Shown here: piece after piece, positions 14,533 to 20,693 of the stretch | Layout of the letters: every line of letters begins with the position of its first letter | Numbering within the stretch: the stretch's first letter is position 1 | Source: LC029 sp036676475 | GTDB lineage: Bacteria; Bacillota; Bacilli; Aneurinibacillales; RAOX-1 | DNA length: 20,693 nt | Assembly: GCA_036676475.1 (NCBI GenBank) | Contig: JAKFCU010000040.1 | Location: 1-20,693, forward strand | Direction of reading: 5' to 3' | Made by a program: the position numbers and the translations under genes | The notes under the pieces: model-generated | The model's database searches: none | Seen by the model: the letters and a program-made list of their open reading frames with translations, nothing else | What the model was told of the DNA's origin: nothing

Positions 14533-15636
14533 TTGAGTGAATTAAAGAGAACCCCGCTTTTTCCTGTTTATGAGAAATATGGAGCGAAAACGATCGATTT
14601 TGGGGGCTGGGATCTGCCGGTCCAATTCTCTAGTATAAAAGAAGAACATGAAGCTGTTCGTAACGCCGCTGGTTTGTTTGATGTTTCTCACATGGGAGAA
14701 GTAACGGTGACTGGCCCGGATGCCCTGGCTTTTGTTCAAAAAATAACGACCAATGATGCTTCCAAGTTATCCGACAATCAAGCCCAGTATACGATCATGT
14801 GTTATGAAAACGGGGGTACGGTTGACGACCTCTTAGTCTACAAGAAATCTGATGAAGATTACCTTCTTGTTATCAATGCATCCAACATCGATAAGGATGT
14901 TGCTTGGATGCAAGAGCATGTGGAGGGCGACGTTCAGGTTCAAAATATTTCACCAGATGTTGCTCAGATTGCCCTTCAAGGACCAAGATCGGAAGAAGTT
15001 CTCAGTAAATTGACGGATACAGATCTTTCGCAGATTGGCTTTTTCCGTTTTCTACCTGACGTGCAGTTGGCGGGAATGACCGCTTTAGTGTCCCGCTCAG
15101 GCTATACAGGGGAAGATGGCTTTGAAATCTATTGCAGTACGGAAGATGTCATCTCTCTGTGGGATAAAATTCTTGAGGCAGGAAAGGATGAGGGTGTACT
15201 TCCTTGCGGGTTAGGAGCCCGCGATACCTTGCGGTTTGAAGCAAAGTTGCCGTTGTATGGACAGGAGCTAAGCAAGGACATTTCGCCTTTAGAAGCCGGG
15301 GTAGGCTTTGCTGTTAAAGTAGATAAAGAAGCAGATTTTATCGGAAAAGCAGCCCTTAAGCAGCAAAAAGAGCAAGGAGTTTCCCGTAAACTGGTTGGAA
15401 TTGAAATGATCGATCGAGGGATTCCACGTACGCATTATCCTGTTTATGTTGGGGAGGAGCTCGTGGGGGAAGTGACCACTGGAACCCAATCACCGACTCT
15501 TAAGACAAATGTGGGCTTGGCACTCATTAAATCCGAGTTTGCTGTCATGGAGGGTGTTGTGGATGTGGAAATCCGCGGCAAGCGATTGAAAGCCAAAATA
15601 GTGAAAACCCCTTTTTATAAACGTGAAAAGATTTAG
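14533..15636 (+). CDS. gcvT: GcvT, glycine cleavage system aminomethyltransferase (T-protein)
   Basis: The 367-residue protein transfers the methylene group from aminomethyl-lipoyl GcvH to tetrahydrofolate, releasing ammonia. Visible family blocks: KTIDFGGWDLPVQFSSIKEEHEAVR, split around FGGW, LFDVSHMGE, RSGYTGEDGFEIY, GLGARDTLRFEA and a C-terminal TSPT-like turn (GTQSPTLKTNVGLAL). TTG at 14533 is preferred as start because GGAGGTG lies six bases upstream and the protein then opens near KRTPLF as in relatives; a GTG at 14524 overlaps the SD and is unlikely. First gene of the riboswitch-controlled gcv operon. Confidence 0.94.
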   Translation: MSELKRTPLFPVYEKYGAKTIDFGGWDLPVQFSSIKEEHEAVRNAAGLFDVSHMGEVTVTGPDALAFVQKITTNDASKLSDNQAQYTIMCYENGGTVDDLLVYKKSDEDYLLVINASNIDKDVAWMQEHVEGDVQVQNISPDVAQIALQGPRSEEVLSKLTDTDLSQIGFFRFLPDVQLAGMTALVSRSGYTGEDGFEIYCSTEDVISLWDKILEAGKDEGVLPCGLGARDTLRFEAKLPLYGQELSKDISPLEAGVGFAVKVDKEADFIGKAALKQQKEQGVSRKLVGIEMIDRGIPRTHYPVYVGEELVGEVTTGTQSPTLKTNVGLALIKSEFAVMEGVVDVEIRGKRLKAKIVKTPFYKREKI

Positions 15637-15997
15637 TAAGGACCATATCTGGATCAGAAGGCTAGATTCTAGGAAAGCCCAAATGGGGATCACCTTCTTT
15701 GCAGCCCAGCAATTAGGAGAAGTGGTTTGTGGGGAATGGCCTGAGGAAGGAATGGAAGTAAAAGCCGGGCAATCGATCGGGACAGTAGAATCGGCCAAAA
15801 CGGTATCCGACCTGTATGCTCCCATCGAGGGTACGATTCTTGAAATCAATGACGCTTTAAAAGAAAGTATCAGCATCATCAATCGGGATCCGGAAGGCGA
15901 TGGTTGGATAGCGATCCTAGAGATCAGGATTCCTAGCCAAATGGATCTGTTATTTACACTAGAGCAATATCAAACTTGGATGAATGAGGGGGAGTAA
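15623..15997 (+). CDS. gcvH: GcvH-type lipoyl carrier protein (H-protein)
   Basis: The 124-residue protein has the H-protein layout: an N-terminal KRFSKDHIWIR strand, MGITFFAAQQLGEVV, and the lipoylation loop TVESAKTVSDLYAPIEGTI with the acceptor lysine at 59. It shuttles the aminomethyl group between the P-, T- and L-proteins. The start is GTG at 15623, 14 bp inside gcvT, without its own SD, so translation is coupled. It is somewhat diverged (GEWPEEG where ELP is usual). In B. subtilis gcvH is located elsewhere, so presence inside the operon is notable. gcvPA follows after 2 bp. Confidence 0.88.
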   Translation: MKRFSKDHIWIRRLDSRKAQMGITFFAAQQLGEVVCGEWPEEGMEVKAGQSIGTVESAKTVSDLYAPIEGTILEINDALKESISIINRDPEGDGWIAILEIRIPSQMDLLFTLEQYQTWMNEGE

Positions 15998-15999
15998 AA

Positions 16000-17352
16000 G
16001 TGAAATATCGCTACCTTCCTATGACAACGGAAGATAAAAAAGAGATGTTATCCTTTCTCGGTATTAATGATGTAAATGAACTGTTTTCGGACATTCCGGA
16101 AAATATTCGTTTTAAAGGAAAATTAAATATTCCTGCAGCCTTGTCTGAACCGGAAGTGGTAAAATACTTTTCAAATTTAGCTAACAAAAATGTGGATAGC
16201 AGTAACCATGCCTATTTTCTAGGAGCTGGCATCTATGATCACTATATCCCAAGCACAGTCAATCATGTGATTTCCCGTTCTGAGTTCTATACCGCGTATA
16301 CCCCTTATCAACCAGAAATTAGCCAAGGGGAATTGCAGGCTATATTTGAATTCCAAACGATGATTTGCGAATTGACCGGCATGGAAGTATCCAACTCCTC
16401 CATGTATGATGGTCCGACCGCATTAGCAGAAGCAGCGAACTTGGCTGTTGGCGGAACCACAGGGAAGAAAGTTCTCGTTTCTAAAGCCGTTCATCCGGAA
16501 TCCCGTTCGATTCTCAAGGTCAATGCCAAAGGACAAGGATATGATGTCGTGGAGATTGATCTCAAAGAGGGTGTGACCGACTTAGCCGCATTAGAGCAAG
16601 CGATGGATGAACAAACGGCAGCGGTTATTGTGCAATACCCGAACTTCTTTGGTTCGATTGAAGATTTAACTGCTATTGAAAAGATAGCACATCAGCATAA
16701 AAGCTTGTTTGTGGTTTCTTCTAATCCACTTGCCTTAGGGATTCTACAGCCTCCTGGCGCTTTTGGAGCCGATATTGTGGTGGGGGATGTTCAGCCACTT
16801 GGCATACCGATGCAATTGGGCGGCCCAACATGTGGTTTCTTTGCGGTCAAAGATAAATTAATGCGTAAAATTCCAGGCCGAATTGTCGGGCAAACGACAG
16901 ACCACGAAGGACGTCGCGGATTTGTTCTGACTTTACAGGCGCGTGAACAGCATATTCGTCGCGAAAAGGCGACATCGAATATTTGCTCCAACCAAGCCCT
17001 CATTGCGTTGGCTGCTTCAGTTGCCATGTCCGCTTTTGGAAAGCGCGGCGTACAGGAAATGGCGATCATGAATGTGCAAAAAACGCAGTATGCAAAGAGT
17101 CAAGTAGCAAAGCTTGAAGGATATGAACTTCCTTTCTCAGCACCGGTATTTAATGAGTTTGTGGTAAAAGTGCCAGGCAATGCGGGAGAACTAAATCGCT
17201 CTTTATTAAGCCGCCAAATTGTTGGAGGATATGATTTAGGCCGAGATTATCCGGAGTTAGAAGGGCATGTGCTGATCGCAGTTACGGAAATCCGTACAAA
17301 GGAAGAAATTGATTCGTTTGTTCAAGGATTGGAGGAATATGCTCGTGGTTAA
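16000..17352 (+). CDS. gcvPA: GcvPA, glycine dehydrogenase (decarboxylating) subunit 1
   Basis: The 450-residue protein is the N-terminal half of the split P-protein. With GcvPB it decarboxylates glycine and loads the aminomethyl group on GcvH. It carries the typical PYQPEISQGELQAIFEFQ block, GPTALAEAANLAV, QLGGPTCGFFAVKD and GRIVGQTTDHEGRRGFVLTLQ (split around TTDHEG). The PLP lysine is expected in GcvPB, not here. Start GTG at 16000 follows GGGGGAG by five bases. Length matches the B. subtilis protein (448). It overlaps gcvPB by 8 bp. Confidence 0.95.
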   Translation: MKYRYLPMTTEDKKEMLSFLGINDVNELFSDIPENIRFKGKLNIPAALSEPEVVKYFSNLANKNVDSSNHAYFLGAGIYDHYIPSTVNHVISRSEFYTAYTPYQPEISQGELQAIFEFQTMICELTGMEVSNSSMYDGPTALAEAANLAVGGTTGKKVLVSKAVHPESRSILKVNAKGQGYDVVEIDLKEGVTDLAALEQAMDEQTAAVIVQYPNFFGSIEDLTAIEKIAHQHKSLFVVSSNPLALGILQPPGAFGADIVVGDVQPLGIPMQLGGPTCGFFAVKDKLMRKIPGRIVGQTTDHEGRRGFVLTLQAREQHIRREKATSNICSNQALIALAASVAMSAFGKRGVQEMAIMNVQKTQYAKSQVAKLEGYELPFSAPVFNEFVVKVPGNAGELNRSLLSRQIVGGYDLGRDYPELEGHVLIAVTEIRTKEEIDSFVQGLEEYARG

Positions 17353-18808
17353 GAATCAAGATAAAGCCCTGATTTTCGAAATGAGTAAGCCAGGCCGTTA
17401 TGCCTACAGTCTGCCGGATTGCGATGTTCCCGAAGTCGATGTAACGTCGGTCATTCCGCAACAATTTATCCGTCAAGAGCCAGCTGAGCTGCCAGAAGTT
17501 TCTGAGCTACAGCTGATGCGTCATTATACCGAGCTTTCTACCCGTAACCATGGGGTCGATTCCGGATTTTATCCACTAGGTTCTTGTACGATGAAATATA
17601 ATCCAAAAATTAATGAGGATGTCGCGCGTTATTCAGGATTGGCTAATATTCATCCTTATCAAGCGGAAGAAACGCTGCAAGGGGCGATGGAAGTTCTGTA
17701 TAACTTACAGGAAGAGCTGGCTGAAATTACAGGGATGGATGAAGTGACCCTTCAGCCGGCAGCAGGTGCTCAAGGCGAGTGGACTGCGCTCATGATGATT
17801 CGTGCTTACCACGAGAGCCGTGGTGAACAGCGGAAGAAGGTCATTGTTCCCGATACGGCACATGGAACGAATCCGGCCAGTGCGGCAGTAGCCGGTTTGG
17901 AAACGATAACCATTGCCTCGGATGAAAACGGGCAAGTCAATATCGATGAACTGAAGAAAGTGGTGGGGCCGGATACCGCTGCTCTGATGTTAACCAATCC
18001 GAATACATTAGGCTTATTTGAAGAGTATATTGAAGAAATTGCGCAGATTGTTCATGAAGCCGGCGGATTGCTTTATTACGATGGAGCCAATGCCAATGCA
18101 ATTTTGGGCATCGCCCGTCCAGGAGACATGGGCTTTGACGTGGTTCACTTGAATCTGCACAAAACCTTTACAGGTCCTCATGGCGGCGGTGGTCCCGGTT
18201 CTGGACCGATCGGATGCAAAAAGGCACTGGTTCCATTCCTTCCGCGCCCGCAGGTGGTAAAAGAAGGAGATCAATATCGATTTAATTACGATATTCCACA
18301 ATCCATTGGTCGAGTGAAAGCTTACTATGGCAACTTTGGAATCAATCTTCGGGCTTATACGTACATTCGCAGCAACGGTCCTGAAGGATTACTGCGTGTA
18401 TCCCAAGAGGCTGTACTGAATGCTAACTACATGATGAGAAAATTGGCTCCCTACTACGAATTGCCTTATGATCGGGTATGTAAGCACGAGTTCGTGTTAT
18501 CCGGACGTACCCAAAAGAAACAAGGCGTAAGAACACTGGATATTGCCAAACGCCTGCTTGACTTCGGCTATCATCCGCCAACGATCTATTTCCCGCTTAT
18601 CGTGGAAGAGTGCATGATGATCGAACCAACGGAAACCGAATCGAAGGAAACGTTGGATGAATTTATTGATGTCATGATTCAAATTGCCAAAGAAGCAGAG
18701 GAAAATCCATCCATCGTTCAAGAGGCTCCACACCATACTGTGGTTAGTCGTTTAGACGAAGTAACAGCAGCACGTAAACCTGTCTTGCGTTTTAAGAAAA
18801 GCTTCTAA
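17345..18808 (+). CDS. gcvPB: GcvPB, glycine dehydrogenase (decarboxylating) subunit 2, with repeat-derived C-terminus
   Basis: The 487-residue catalytic half of the split P-protein holds the PLP lysine in HLNLHKTFTGPHGGGGPGSG (about Lys273), plus SGFYPLGSCTMKYNPKIN, HGTNPASA and KHEFVLSGR. GTG at 17345 is the preferred start: it sits nine bases after GGAGG and gives the short family N-terminus (VKNQDKALIFEMSKPGR); ATG at 17339 and TTG at 17309 are less likely. The final residues KKSF and the stop codon are encoded by the start of a dispersed repeat unit, replacing the longer tail expected after the conserved ARKPVLR block. Last gene of the operon. Confidence 0.94.
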   Translation: MVKNQDKALIFEMSKPGRYAYSLPDCDVPEVDVTSVIPQQFIRQEPAELPEVSELQLMRHYTELSTRNHGVDSGFYPLGSCTMKYNPKINEDVARYSGLANIHPYQAEETLQGAMEVLYNLQEELAEITGMDEVTLQPAAGAQGEWTALMMIRAYHESRGEQRKKVIVPDTAHGTNPASAAVAGLETITIASDENGQVNIDELKKVVGPDTAALMLTNPNTLGLFEEYIEEIAQIVHEAGGLLYYDGANANAILGIARPGDMGFDVVHLNLHKTFTGPHGGGGPGSGPIGCKKALVPFLPRPQVVKEGDQYRFNYDIPQSIGRVKAYYGNFGINLRAYTYIRSNGPEGLLRVSQEAVLNANYMMRKLAPYYELPYDRVCKHEFVLSGRTQKKQGVRTLDIAKRLLDFGYHPPTIYFPLIVEECMMIEPTETESKETLDEFIDVMIQIAKEAEENPSIVQEAPHHTVVSRLDEVTAARKPVLRFKKSF

Positions 18809-18848
18809 TGGCGTAGCCTTATGCGTATAACACCCGACTGATGGGTGT
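18793..18848 (+). repeat. 50-bp repeat family, locus 4 (one unit overlapping the end of gcvPB)
   Basis: The unit starts TAAGAAAAGCTTC within gcvPB, has the conserved GGCGTAGCC and ATGCGTATAA, but its second hairpin is replaced by a stronger one: ACACCC-GACTGAT-GGGTGT, a perfect 6-bp stem where other units have ACTT/AAGT. The repeat contributes the gcvPB stop codon. No T tract follows, so it is not an ordinary terminator. Confidence 0.75.
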
Positions 18849-18873
18849 AAGAAAAATGGCTAATTCCTTAAAT

Positions 18874-18906
18874 AGGAACCTAGGAAAGAGGAAATCCTAG
18901 GAGTGA
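18874..18906 (+). promoter_or_regulatory. Leader hairpin before the 40-residue ORF
   Basis: CCTAGGA and TCCTAGG form a perfect 7-bp stem around an A/G-rich loop, about 30 bases before the small ORF. No clear promoter was found, so the ORF may be read through from gcvPB. Confidence 0.4.
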
Positions 18907-18930
18907 ATCCTATGAAGGGAGTGCTGAATC

Positions 18931-19053
18931 ATGGCGAAGGACAAAGATCAGCCAAAAACCGATATCCGTAACAAAACTTCTTGGGCGCAAGCCAATGATG
19001 CAAGAGGTCGTACGGAAATCATAGACCCTAACAAGGGTCCTAAACATAAGTAA
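18931..19053 (+). CDS. Small hydrophilic protein of unknown function (40 residues)
   Basis: An ATG with SD GAAGGGAG (nine-base spacing) opens a 40-codon frame: MAKDKDQPKTDIRNKTSWAQ, then ANDARGRTEIIDPNKGPKHK. It is highly charged, with no cysteine and no membrane segment. It ends 13 bases before a strong terminator, so the SD-ORF-terminator unit looks like a real gene. I do not recognise the family; small basic or hydrophilic spore-associated proteins can look like this, but nothing here proves it. It lies between gcvPB and lipM and is bracketed by repeat loci 4 and 5. Confidence 0.65.
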   Translation: MAKDKDQPKTDIRNKTSWAQANDARGRTEIIDPNKGPKHK

Positions 19054-19066
19054 ATGTAACAAAGTT

Positions 19067-19102
19067 GGGCACAGAAACATTTCTGTGCCCCTTCTCTTTT
19101 TT
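19067..19102 (+). terminator. Strong rho-independent terminator after the small ORF
   Basis: A perfect 11-bp stem GGGCACAGAAA (19067-19077) / TTTCTGTGCCC (19080-19090), then CTTCTCTTTTTT. It ends transcripts of the small ORF and probably of the gcv operon if no terminator acts earlier. Confidence 0.92.
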
Positions 19103-19131
19103 GCAAGTTGAAAGCATGTTAACGTGAGTAC

Positions 19132-19231
19132 ACTTATTGGAATGTATTATACGCATTAGGTTACGCAAGTAGCTTTCTTACACTTATCGGAAAGTATTAT
19201 ACGCATTAGGCTATGCAAGTAGCTTTCTTAC
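19132..19231 (-). repeat. 50-bp repeat family, locus 5 (two tandem units)
   Basis: Two exact-length 50-bp units (19132-19181, 19182-19231) in head-to-tail order and inverse orientation, both ending AAGTAGCTTTCTTAC. They differ at only a few positions (TTGGAATG/TCGGAAAG, GTTACG/GCTATG). The pair ends 18 bases before the lipM ATG, directly upstream of its SD. Confidence 0.92.
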
Positions 19232-19249
19232 AGAGAGGAATGGTGAGAT

Positions 19250-20089
19250 ATGACAAAGAGACATCCATGGCGTTTCCTTGATTCCGGATCCCTATCACCA
19301 GCGATGAATATGGCCATAGATGAGGCCGTACTATCCGTACACGGTCAGGGCAAGACACCACCCACCCTCCGTTTCTATACATGGGAACCGGCTACGCTGT
19401 CAATCGGATATTTTCAAAAAGCGGAAAAGGAAATCAACTTTGATAAAGTGAAGGAATACGGGTTAGGCTTTGTCAGGCGTCAAACGGGAGGACGTGCCGT
19501 CCTCCATGATCAAGAATTGACTTATAGCGTGACAGTATCGGAAAAGTATCCGGGTATGCCGTCTCAAGTAAACGAAGCCTATCGAGTTATCAGTAATGGG
19601 TTGCTGAGAGGCTTTCAATATTTAGGGTTTCAAGCAGAAATGGTGTCTTTAGCCTCTGAGGAGGAAAAGGAAAAATATGCTTCTTTAGGTTCATCAGCTT
19701 GCTTTGATTCCCCTTCCTGGTACGAATTAGTGGTTGAAGGAAAAAAGGTAGCAGGCAGTGCCCAGACCCGGCAAAAAGGAACCATTCTGCAGCATGGATC
19801 CATCCTCTTGGATTGGGATGTCGATATGCTGTTTGATGTGCTTCAATTCTCATCGGAACGTCTAAAACAACGAATGAAGGATTCTTTCTTGGATAAAGCG
19901 GTAGCCATTAACTTGCTGGGAGAGAAAAAGGTAACTTTAGCGGAGGCAAAAGAGGCCTTCTTCAAAGGCTTTGCGGATGGACTCGAAATTGAATTGATCC
20001 CAGGGGAGTTAACGACAGAAGAGCGTGAGTTAGCCGAGCGGTTAGCAGTGGAGCGATACAGCGTGGAGGAATGGAACTATAAAAGGTAA
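19250..20089 (+). CDS. lipM: LipM, octanoyl-[ACP]:[GcvH] octanoyltransferase
   Basis: The 279-residue protein belongs to the lipoate-protein ligase A / octanoyltransferase family. Features: MNMAIDEAVL near 20-29, PTLRFYTWEPATLSIGYFQ (39-57), RRQTGGRAVLHDQELTYS (76-93), the catalytic cysteine Cys151 in SSACFDSPSWYELVV, and KVAGSAQTRQKG. Cys at this place and the length of about 278 separate LipM from ATP-using LplJ-type ligases and from LipL. LipM transfers octanoate from acyl carrier protein to GcvH, from which lipoyl groups are relayed to other enzymes. Its position beside gcvH supports this. SD GAGAGGAATGG is set by the sequence just after repeat locus 5. Confidence 0.9.
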   Translation: MTKRHPWRFLDSGSLSPAMNMAIDEAVLSVHGQGKTPPTLRFYTWEPATLSIGYFQKAEKEINFDKVKEYGLGFVRRQTGGRAVLHDQELTYSVTVSEKYPGMPSQVNEAYRVISNGLLRGFQYLGFQAEMVSLASEEEKEKYASLGSSACFDSPSWYELVVEGKKVAGSAQTRQKGTILQHGSILLDWDVDMLFDVLQFSSERLKQRMKDSFLDKAVAINLLGEKKVTLAEAKEAFFKGFADGLEIELIPGELTTEERELAERLAVERYSVEEWNYKR

Positions 20090-20091
20090 TA

Positions 20092-20250
20092 AGAGACTGT
20101 CGTTTAACTTTTGGCTAAGCGGAGTTTTGAGACTGATGATTAATCATTACCTCGGGTTGGGCAGGCTATGGGGATAGGGGAATTTTATTCCCTATATCAC
20201 TCTGCTAATAACCATCAAGGCTGGCTTTTAATAGTTAATCGACAGTCTCT
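20092..20250 (+). mobile_element. 159-bp element with terminal inverted repeats, MITE-like
   Basis: The ends are a 20-nt inverted repeat with two mismatches, starting AGAGACTGTCG (20092-20102) and ending CGACAGTCTCT (20240-20250). The interior encodes nothing and contains further dyads: the palindrome ATGATTAATCAT (20136-20147) and a hairpin around ATAGGGGAAT-TTT-ATTCCCTAT. Transposon-like ends suggest a MITE, but no clear target-site duplication is visible. Starting three bases after the lipM stop, it may also act as a transcript-end structure. Confidence 0.5.
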
Positions 20251-20443
20251 CAATAGATCGGTATTTTTTTCGTCATGAAACAGGAATATGTTTGATTCTG
20301 TCGAAATAAAAAGAGAAGAGGGTAAATCTCTCTTTTTTACTTTTTTGTGAAAATCCCTGTCACAAATTCATCGTTCAATACCGATCAATAGCAGCAATAT
20401 TTTCATGACGGGGTTGTGACTGAAAAGCCATGGATGTTTTGTA
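20251..20443 (+). other. Non-coding stretch with interleaved inverted repeats
   Basis: No gene is seen. Three inverted-repeat pairs are interleaved rather than nested: GATCGGTATT (20256) with AATACCGATC (20377); CGTCATGAAA (20271) with TTTCATGACG (20401); GTCACAA (20359) with TTGTGAC (20414). A terminator-like stem (20308-20338) lies among them. The topology suits alternative folds or a pseudoknot, or a degenerate insertion. Confidence 0.5.
20308..20338 (+). terminator. Terminator-like stem with T tract
   Basis: AAAAAGAGA (20308-20316) pairs with TCTCTTTTT (20329-20337), and the T run is in the right arm. It has low GC, so it is moderate as a terminator. It could end lipM transcription. Confidence 0.5.
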
Positions 20444-20444
20444 T

Positions 20445-20544
20445 ACATATCAGAAAGTATGATACGTATACGGCTACGCTAGTAGCTTTCTTACACTTAT
20501 CAGAAAGTATTATACGCAAATGGCTACGCTAGTAGCTTTCTTAT
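20445..20544 (-). repeat. 50-bp repeat family, locus 6 (two tandem units)
   Basis: Two tandem 50-bp units (20445-20494, 20495-20544) in inverse orientation, both with the perfect hairpin GCTAC-GCTA-GTAGC and the GTAGCTTTCTTA end. They lie about 150 bases upstream of the inferred gene beyond the right edge. Confidence 0.92.
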
Positions 20545-20620
20545 GGTGATAGAGAAAGATTTTAGTTTGATTCTGCAACTAGATTGCTAGTTTGTGCGTC
20601 TTAATAGTGGAAGAAAATGC

Positions 20621-20693
20621 TCTGATCATTTTTATCACTAACCCCATAGTGGTCAGTAAAAATTATTTACATAAAAGCAGAGAGGAGAAAACA
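20621..20693 (+). promoter_or_regulatory. Dyad and ribosome binding site of a gene starting just past the window
   Basis: SD AGAGGAG (20681-20687) is followed by AAAACA to the last base, so a start codon is expected at 20694. Upstream, CACTA-N6-TAGTG (20636-20651), flanked by imperfect CTGATCA / TGGTCAG and by ATTTTT / AAAAAT, forms a dyad that could be an operator or leader hairpin. The gene itself is not visible. Confidence 0.45.

Noticed and set aside
17309..17344. Upstream TTG start for gcvPB
   Set aside because: It would add 12 residues overlapping gcvPA with no SD at proper spacing; GTG 17345 has GGAGG nine bases upstream and matches the family N-terminus.
19132..19231. Tandem 50-bp repeats as a CRISPR array
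   Set aside because: Units follow each other directly with no unique spacers, pairs are only two long, the same unit is dispersed at other loci, and no cas genes are visible.
20092..20250. Target-site duplication around the 159-bp element
   Set aside because: The flanks (GGTAATA left, CAATAGA right) share only AATA out of register; not convincing.
1..20693. tRNA, rRNA, phage or plasmid functions
   Set aside because: No cloverleaf-type sequences, rRNA segments, integrases, or replication and partition genes were seen in this window.

Overview
The window looks like a chromosomal segment of a low- to mid-GC, Gram-positive, naturally transformable and probably endospore-forming member of the Bacillales. 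The evidence is the gene content: ylbF/ricF and ylbG, a seven-gene comG operon, yqzE, a YkuS-type protein, the yqhG-yqhH pair, a glycine-riboswitch-controlled gcv operon with split glycine decarboxylase, and lipM. Strong Shine-Dalgarno (SD) sites and GTG/TTG starts fit this. The genus cannot be named from the sequence alone.

Layout. 1-1129 (minus): the 5' part of a multi-pass transporter gene with two apparent frameshifts, and a PrcB-like lipoprotein. 1223-4264 (plus): a helicase-associated-domain protein, ylbF and ylbG, with a structured 375-bp gap between the last two. 4501-5682: a class I aminotransferase. 5833-9970: comGABCDEFG, the DNA-uptake pseudopilus operon. 10066-10491: yqzE and a YkuS-family gene. 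10546-14000 (minus): an exported protein of unknown function, then yqhG and the SNF2-type ATPase yqhH (transcribed yqhH to yqhG). 14243-18808: tandem glycine riboswitch, terminator, then gcvT-gcvH-gcvPA-gcvPB. 18931-19053: an unrecognised 40-residue protein. 19250-20089: lipM. 20090-20693: non-coding, repeat-rich DNA leading to a gene that probably starts one base past the right edge.

Functional links. GcvH encoded in the gcv operon is the carrier that must be lipoylated, and LipM just downstream is the octanoyltransferase that loads GcvH. Glycine cleavage and its cofactor supply are therefore co-located. ComGA (ATPase), ComGB (membrane platform) and ComGC-GG (pilins) form one machine.

The most unusual content is not a gene. 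A family of roughly 50-bp structured repeats, nine units at six loci, is scattered through the 20.7 kb. One copy is translated as the C-terminal end of ComGD, one supplies the stop codon of gcvPB, and three sit in the same orientation immediately upstream of ribosome binding sites. Two other non-coding elements with terminal inverted repeats are present: 114 bp with a 6-bp target duplication covering the ylbG stop codon, and 159 bp just after lipM. Together they suggest active or recent remodelling of gene boundaries by small non-autonomous elements.
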